In this document: one piece after another, positions 39,332 through 43,778 of the stretch
How the letters are laid out: each line of letters opens with the position of its first letter
How positions within the stretch are numbered: position 1 is the first letter of the stretch
Source: an uncultured Mucilaginibacter sp.
GTDB lineage: Bacteria > Bacteroidota > Bacteroidia > Sphingobacteriales > Sphingobacteriaceae
Assembly (NCBI GenBank): GCA_903866915.1
Contig: CAIPPO010000033.1
Location: 1-43,778, forward strand
Length of the DNA stretch: 43,778 nucleotides
Direction: 5' to 3'
Notes under the pieces: model-generated
The model's database searches: none
Seen by the model: the letters and a program-made list of their open reading frames with translations, nothing else
What the model was told of the DNA's origin: nothing
Translations under genes and position numbers: made by a program

Positions 39332-39766
39332 ATGTGGTGGACTTACGCATTACTGTCGGCACTTTTTGCAGCGCTTACGGCTATTTTCGCAAAGATTGGC
39401 ATCAAAGGAGTCGATAGCGACCTTGCGACGGCAATCCGTACAGCAATTATTCTTTTCATTGCCTGGGGAGTGGCTTTTGCTAGGGGTAGTACAGCAAATA
39501 TCGGCGGACTTACGCGAATTAACTGGATATTCCTCGTGTTATCAGGCTGCGCTACCGGCTTGTCCTGGATTTTTTATTTCAAAGCGTTGCAGGTGGGTGA
39601 GGTCTCGCAAGTGGCGCCGGTTGATAAGCTTAGCGTTGCTTTAGCCATTGTACTCTCGGCTATTTTCCTGAAGGAAACACTCACCTGGCAAACTACCATA
39701 GGTGCTGTATTAATATTGGCAGGAACTGTAGTTATTATACTGCCCAGGCACTATTTTAATTTTTAG
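39332..39766 (+). CDS. EamA/DMT family transporter, single-domain
   Basis: This 144-aa membrane protein has about five helices and forms one EamA domain. The sequence starts MWWTYALLSALFAALTAIFAKIGIKGVDSDLATAIRT and ends LKETLTWQTTIGAVLILAGTVVIIL, the characteristic EamA repeat. Most DMT transporters carry two such repeats (about 290 aa); the single-repeat form is presumed to dimerise. It is close to the well-populated class of about 140-aa bacterial EamA proteins, so this is not a truncation. Substrate is unknown. It lies divergent from the response regulator. Confidence 0.85.
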   Translation: MWWTYALLSALFAALTAIFAKIGIKGVDSDLATAIRTAIILFIAWGVAFARGSTANIGGLTRINWIFLVLSGCATGLSWIFYFKALQVGEVSQVAPVDKLSVALAIVLSAIFLKETLTWQTTIGAVLILAGTVVIILPRHYFNF

Positions 39767-39851
39767 TCACCTAATTGTCACAGTGTAACAATCGCACTAC
39801 TAATAAATCTGTTACAGGATTTGTACAGATTTTCTGCGCAATTTCGCCCCG

Positions 39852-42359
39852 ATGTTGAGAAGAAATAATATAGTTGAGCGCATTTTATTAGTCATATTAG
39901 GTTTGGCCCTAACCGTTAATGCAAGTGCAAATAATAGCTTCAGTTTTGATGAAATCAAGGGGAAAATAACTGGCAAAGTTGTCGATTCGGCCACCCATTT
40001 GCCGGTTTCCTATGCTACCATCAGTATTTTTAAAGTTAACAACCCAAGTCCGGTTAACGGCGTAGTTTCTGACGATAACGGAGCTTTCACATTGACCAAT
40101 GTGTCTGAAGGATCTTATCGAATTGTTGTTAATTTTATAGGTTACCGCAAAAAGTCAATCAACAACATCGCCATCAGTAAAACCTCAGCCGAGGTTTCGC
40201 TGGGTACAATTTTTCTCTCGCCTTCAACTAACCAGTTAAAAACGGTCGAGATTGTAAGCAAGGCTCCCATTGTCGAAAATAAGATCGATAAACAAATTTA
40301 CAACGTAGCTAACGACCTAACTTCGCAAGGCGGTTCGGCGGCAGATGTGTTACCTAAATTGCCGCAGGTAACCGTAGATATTGACGGCAATGTTTCATTG
40401 CAAGGTAATAGCAACATACAGTTTCTGATCAATGGAAAGCCATCCAGCATTTTTGGTGCAAGCCTTGCGGATGCATTACAGTCGATCCCGGCCAGCCAGA
40501 TAAAAAGTATTGAAGTTATTACCAGCCCCGGTGCAAAATACGATGCAAACGGAACTGGCGGTATTATCAATATTGTTTTAAAAGAAAGTAGAATAGAAGG
40601 TGTAAACGGAAGCGTTAATTTATCGGCTGGTACGCGGCGCGAAAACGGTTCACTTAATCTGAATATCCGCAAGGGAAATTTTGCTGTAAATGCTTTCTTT
40701 AATGGTGGCGAACAAATCAATAGTACCACTATAAATAAAACCAACCGACTTTCATATAACGGTGCCCGGGATACGTCAACAAACCTGGCGCAAAATGGAA
40801 GCAGTAATTTCACCAGGGGAGGATATCAATCGGGCTTAAGCCTTAATTGGGATATTTCCAGGAAAGATCAACTGACTATTTCGGGCGGGTACAATTATTT
40901 CGAGAATCATAACTACGGCCTCACCAGTCAGGATCAGACTGCTAATGACCTGACTAATAATACAATTGCTTCTGATGTACAAAGTCTGCGCAACTCCGAT
41001 AGTCGTTTTGCCGGAAAATATTTTGATTATAGCGCGGCTTACAAAAGAACCTTTGCTAAAGAAAACCAGGAACTGGATATATTGATCAATTCAAGCAATG
41101 GCAATAACCAATCGAATTTTTCCCAGCAACAAACCTATTTGACCGGTGGTTATCCACCTTCTGGTTCGATTGGTAATAATCCGGGTAAAGATCATGAAAC
41201 GGAAATCTCGGTCGACTACACACAGCCTTTCTCCAAGAAATTTACTATTGAAACCGGAGCAAAAGCGACGCTTGAGAATATTAATAATACAGTAGTTACC
41301 GATACCTTGAAAAATGGTTTGTATGTGCCTAATACAAATCAAACCTATGGATTTAATTATAACCGTAAAGTTTATGCTGCTTATTTGTCGGCTACTTTTG
41401 CATTGTTCGGTGATTTTATAAATGGTAAAGCAGGTCTGCGCGACGAGTATACCAATACCACGGCCGATTTTCCCGGCACTAACATTCCGGGGTATAATAT
41501 TGTTGCACCATCGGCAGTGCTTTCGCATCAATTAGATGAGTCGCAATCAATAAAATTAAGCTATACCTATCGCATTGAACGGCCTGATTACGGCTCGCTG
41601 AATCCCTTCTATAATGTTAGCGATCCGCATAACATCAGCGCCGGAAATCCGAATCTAAAACCGGAAGAAGGCCATAATTATGAATTTGGCTACAGTAAAA
41701 ACTTCCAGCAGGGAGCCAATATTTATATTGGATTATATTACCGGTATAATACGAACGACGAGCAGACCTACACCACTTTTTATGATAGTTTAAAGGTGAA
41801 CGGCACTACCTATTCAAATGTTTCTTTTACTCAGAGAGCAAACATAGGCACCGAAACTACGGAAGGGCTTAGTTTATTTGCGTCATTACCGGTTACCAAA
41901 CAGTTCAGCCTTAGGAGCAATATGAATTTTTCGGACAGGATAACGACAAACCCGGGAAACCCAACAGTAAGCGGTTTTATTTACAGGATAAATCTTAATG
42001 CAACCTATGAATTCGGCAATGATCTGATTGCGGAGATTTTTGGTAATTACAATTCTTCGCAACGAACCATTCAGGGTACAAGGCCAATATTTGCTTTTTA
42101 TAACGCTGCGATCAGGAAGCAATTCATGAAGAAGAAGATCAGCATCGGCTTAACAGCCACCGATCCGTTTAATAAATATATCAACCAGAAATCTACTACG
42201 GCGGGCCCCAATTTTTACCAGTCAAATTTGCGCGAAGTACCGTTCCGGTCGTTCGGAATAACATTAGCCTATAAATTTGGTAAGCTCGAATTTAAAAAAG
42301 ATAAAAAAGACGACAATAATAACCTGCCGGATAATCCGGATGGCGGAGGTGGTAAATAA
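39852..42359 (+). CDS. TonB-dependent receptor-like outer membrane beta-barrel protein
   Basis: This 835-aa protein has a signal peptide (about 8-26, ILLVILGLALTVNASA). A carboxypeptidase regulatory-like domain follows (about 37-120; GKITGKVVDSATHLPVSYATISIF, GSYRIVVNFIGYRKKSI). The plug domain contains LPKLPQVTVDIDGNVSLQGNSNIQFLINGKPS and SIEVITSPGAKYDANGTGGIINIVL. The C-terminal half is a barrel of the outer-membrane beta-barrel 3 type (YTYRIERPDYGSLNPFYNVSDPHN, GNPNLKPEEGHNYEFGY). It ends with a Lys/Asp/Asn-rich, Gly-rich tail (KKDDNNNLPDNPDGGGGK). There is no SusD partner. Proteins of this subgroup often lie near two-component or efflux genes; ligand unknown. Confidence 0.87.
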   Translation: MLRRNNIVERILLVILGLALTVNASANNSFSFDEIKGKITGKVVDSATHLPVSYATISIFKVNNPSPVNGVVSDDNGAFTLTNVSEGSYRIVVNFIGYRKKSINNIAISKTSAEVSLGTIFLSPSTNQLKTVEIVSKAPIVENKIDKQIYNVANDLTSQGGSAADVLPKLPQVTVDIDGNVSLQGNSNIQFLINGKPSSIFGASLADALQSIPASQIKSIEVITSPGAKYDANGTGGIINIVLKESRIEGVNGSVNLSAGTRRENGSLNLNIRKGNFAVNAFFNGGEQINSTTINKTNRLSYNGARDTSTNLAQNGSSNFTRGGYQSGLSLNWDISRKDQLTISGGYNYFENHNYGLTSQDQTANDLTNNTIASDVQSLRNSDSRFAGKYFDYSAAYKRTFAKENQELDILINSSNGNNQSNFSQQQTYLTGGYPPSGSIGNNPGKDHETEISVDYTQPFSKKFTIETGAKATLENINNTVVTDTLKNGLYVPNTNQTYGFNYNRKVYAAYLSATFALFGDFINGKAGLRDEYTNTTADFPGTNIPGYNIVAPSAVLSHQLDESQSIKLSYTYRIERPDYGSLNPFYNVSDPHNISAGNPNLKPEEGHNYEFGYSKNFQQGANIYIGLYYRYNTNDEQTYTTFYDSLKVNGTTYSNVSFTQRANIGTETTEGLSLFASLPVTKQFSLRSNMNFSDRITTNPGNPTVSGFIYRINLNATYEFGNDLIAEIFGNYNSSQRTIQGTRPIFAFYNAAIRKQFMKKKISIGLTATDPFNKYINQKSTTAGPNFYQSNLREVPFRSFGITLAYKFGKLEFKKDKKDDNNNLPDNPDGGGGK

Positions 42360-42422
42360 AGGCTTTTAAAAAGCATCGTCAATTTAGTGTTAAGGCAGAA
42401 TTACCTATTTACGAAAAGTTAA

Positions 42423-42454
42423 TTTAAACTTGTTGGATAGTTAATGTAATTTTG
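42423..42454 (+). promoter_or_regulatory. Near-consensus promoter abutting the 80-aa gene
   Basis: TTTA (42423-42426) and TAATTTTG (42447-42454) are 20 nt apart. The -7 box is an exact TANNTTTG and the -33 box has one mismatch. Only five bases separate it from the ATG at 42460, so the transcript would be leaderless or nearly so. Confidence 0.45.
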
Positions 42455-42459
42455 ACGCT

Positions 42460-42702
42460 ATGGCCAAAAGTAATTTACCTACATATGCTATTGTCGAATT
42501 ATTAATAAGACTGGAAAAATACGATTCGGCAATTGGAGATTATAAAGACCATTCGGTATATGATGACGAAATTATTGTTAAAACATCAGGCGGAAGTATC
42601 CGTTTTCCGGAACACCTCATCATCCGCCAATTCGAAACGCCGGAACTCATATCTGATAACGAGTTGCTGAAAACGGCACAATGGTTTAAAGCTGCCATTT
42701 AA
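42460..42702 (+). CDS. Small hypothetical protein, 80 aa
   Basis: This 80-aa protein (MAKSNLPTYAIVELLIRLEKYDSAIGDYKDHSVYDDEIIVKTSGGSIRF then a helix-rich tail) has no signal peptide and no membrane segment. It is predicted to be helix-strand-helix: PTYAIVELLIRLEKYDSAI helical, EIIVKTSGGSIRFP a hairpin, and NELLKTAQWFKAAI helical. I do not recognise a family. It is preceded at the very start codon by a near-consensus promoter and followed by a long AT-only palindrome, so it appears to be its own transcription unit. Confidence 0.6.
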   Translation: MAKSNLPTYAIVELLIRLEKYDSAIGDYKDHSVYDDEIIVKTSGGSIRFPEHLIIRQFETPELISDNELLKTAQWFKAAI

Positions 42703-42761
42703 ACTGCAACTATATATTTAACCGCTTAATATTACTGCCTGATAGTGATTATATTGGAGGC

Positions 42762-42802
42762 ATAACTAAATTTTTAATTTTGAAAATTAAAAATTTAGTT
42801 AT
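42762..42802. repeat. 41-nt AT-only perfect palindrome
   Basis: Two 20-nt arms (42762-42781 and 42783-42802) are perfectly complementary around a single G. Apart from one C/G per arm and the central G, the sequence is A and T. It lies 60 nt after the 80-aa gene and 108 nt before the next start codon. It may act as a bidirectional terminator, since the arms contain T runs, or as a cruciform or protein-binding site. Confidence 0.7.
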
Positions 42803-42909
42803 AGATTTATTCTAACCAATTTCCAGGTATTTATATGTTCGTTTGCAGTTTGGTATAATCATTTTCGATGCCCTCTGAATCCGGAATATGCACCTTTATT
42901 TGAAGAACC

Positions 42910-43778
42910 ATGAAAAAGTCAGGCCTATTATTTGCGCTGTTAGTTTTTGTTACCAGTTGTACCCTTGCACAAGGTACCAGCCCGGTATTGCAGAACCTTG
43001 TAACTAAACTTAAAAATTTCGGCAACAATCATATTATCGAAAAAGCCTATCTCGGCTTCGATCGCCCATATTATTCAGCTGGCGATACTTTGTATTTTAA
43101 AGCTTACCTGTTGATCGGCGAACACCATGAAGTTTCCCAGGCTAGTGGCGTATTGCGGGTTGACCTTATTGGCGTATCTAATAACATCATCAAGAACAGG
43201 ATATTAAAGGTAAGTAATGGAACTGCAACTGGAGATTTTACCTTACCGGATACACTTAAAAGTGGGCTTTATCGAATCCGGGCTTTTACACGTTATATGC
43301 AAAACGCCCCCGAATACTTTTTTGATAAAACGGTGTATATTTCAGGAATCGGAAATAATTCATCTAATATTGATCAGCACCAGGGCAATGACCCCGATTT
43401 GCAATTCTTTCCTGAAGGAGGCGATCTGGTTAATTCGGTGATGTCGCGGGTTGCATTTAAAGCCATAGGGGTAAATGGCCTGGGTATAAAAGCTAAAGGA
43501 ACCATAATTGATAATACGAATGCGCCTGTTGCCGAGTTTGTTTCAAATGATCTGGGTATGGGTTCGTTTTATATCCAGCCCGAAGACGGCAAAACTTATA
43601 AAGCAAAAGTAACTTACGGTAATGGCAAACAAGCTGTAATTCCGTTACCTCAGGCATTGGCCAAAGGTATTTTATTGCGCACAAAGGACACATTGGGTAA
43701 GGTATCTATCGATATCGTTTGCAATAAAGGCTATCTGCAGGATAATATGAACAAAGATGTAAACCTGATCATTTATTC
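42910..43778 (+). CDS. Large secreted MG2-like protein, partial (3' end outside window)
   Basis: The ORF opens at the ATG at 42910 and is still open at the window edge (289 complete codons). It has a signal peptide (about 1-20, KKSGLLFALLVFVTSCTLAQ; a VTSC lipobox at residue 17 is also possible). It then has KAYLGFDRPYYSAGDTLYFKAYLL, a macroglobulin MG2-like strand pattern, LRVDLIGVSNNIIKNRILKVSNGTATGDFTL, YFFDKTVYIS, and DLQFFPEGGDLVNSVMSRVAFKAIG. This layout matches large (about 800-930 aa) Sphingobacteria proteins that often end with a TonB plug-like domain; that end cannot be seen here. Role unknown, probably cell-surface. Confidence 0.8.
   Translation, partial: MKKSGLLFALLVFVTSCTLAQGTSPVLQNLVTKLKNFGNNHIIEKAYLGFDRPYYSAGDTLYFKAYLLIGEHHEVSQASGVLRVDLIGVSNNIIKNRILKVSNGTATGDFTLPDTLKSGLYRIRAFTRYMQNAPEYFFDKTVYISGIGNNSSNIDQHQGNDPDLQFFPEGGDLVNSVMSRVAFKAIGVNGLGIKAKGTIIDNTNAPVAEFVSNDLGMGSFYIQPEDGKTYKAKVTYGNGKQAVIPLPQALAKGILLRTKDTLGKVSIDIVCNKGYLQDNMNKDVNLIIY

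Noticed and set aside
39332-39766. Truncated DMT transporter pseudogene
   Set aside because: A single EamA repeat of about 140 aa with proper start and stop is a normal, common form of the family.
39241-39840. Shared operator for the response regulator, suggested by TTTGTACA in both the 39265 and 39820 intergenic regions
   Set aside because: The shared core is only eight bases in AT-rich DNA, with no dyad at matching positions; chance is sufficient.
1-43778. CRISPR array, tRNA/rRNA genes, prophage or transposon
   Set aside because: No regularly spaced repeats, cloverleaf sequences, integrase, transposase or phage structural genes were seen on either strand.

Overview
The window comes from a Bacteroidota genome, most likely a Sphingobacteriaceae member close to Mucilaginibacter or Pedobacter. 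The evidence is the carboxypeptidase-regulatory-domain TonB receptors, SpII lipoproteins, weak Shine-Dalgarno sites, several promoters of the Bacteroidota type (TTTG - 19 to 21 nt - TANNTTTG), plant-glycan hydrolases, and dispersed palindromes such as TCCCGATA-N2-TATCGGGA. I saw no tRNA, rRNA, CRISPR array, transposase or phage gene. All genes are intact except the last, which runs off the right edge.

Layout. 1-1.3 kb: a 45-aa DUF2256 gene, a small lipoprotein and a conserved hypothetical. 1.5-4.1 kb (minus): an MlaE-MlaF-MlaD type lipid-transport operon. 4.5-11.2 kb (plus): a beta-mannoside/galactomannan-oligosaccharide utilisation cluster with an AraC regulator, sodium:solute symporter, GH130 mannosylglucose phosphorylase, cellobiose/mannobiose 2-epimerase and secreted GH27 alpha-galactosidase. 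11.3-14.6 kb: MFS transporter, DsbA-like protein and DUF3179 membrane protein. 14.7-18.2 kb (minus): a putative metal-uptake unit made of a Cys/His-motif small protein, a ZnuD-like TonB receptor and a DUF3347 protein. 18.4-19.6 kb (minus): three tandem paralogous secreted proteins of about 120 aa.

19.8-29.2 kb (plus): the most striking segment. A GH127 beta-L-arabinofuranosidase and a multidomain GH27 alpha-galactosidase are followed by all four enzymes needed to turn trans-4-hydroxy-L-proline into 2-oxoglutarate: 4-hydroxyproline epimerase, FAD-dependent D-hydroxyproline dehydrogenase, a DapA-like deaminase and 2-oxoglutarate semialdehyde dehydrogenase. Extensins and related plant hydroxyproline-rich glycoproteins carry beta-L-arabinofuranosides on hydroxyproline and alpha-galactose on serine. 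The locus therefore reads as one that strips these sugars and then burns the exposed amino acid. This is an inference from gene content; no importer or peptidase is present in it.

29.2-31.8 kb (minus): a beta-propeller-like protein, an uncharacterised cytosolic protein and a desaturase closely resembling eukaryotic dihydroceramide delta-4 desaturases. 31.9-39.2 kb (minus): a two-component system whose sensor has a His-rich periplasmic loop, then a TolC/adaptor/RND efflux operon. 39.3-43.8 kb (plus): an EamA transporter, a TonB-dependent beta-barrel protein, an 80-aa orphan with a near-leaderless promoter, a 41-nt AT-only palindrome and the start of a large secreted MG2-like protein.
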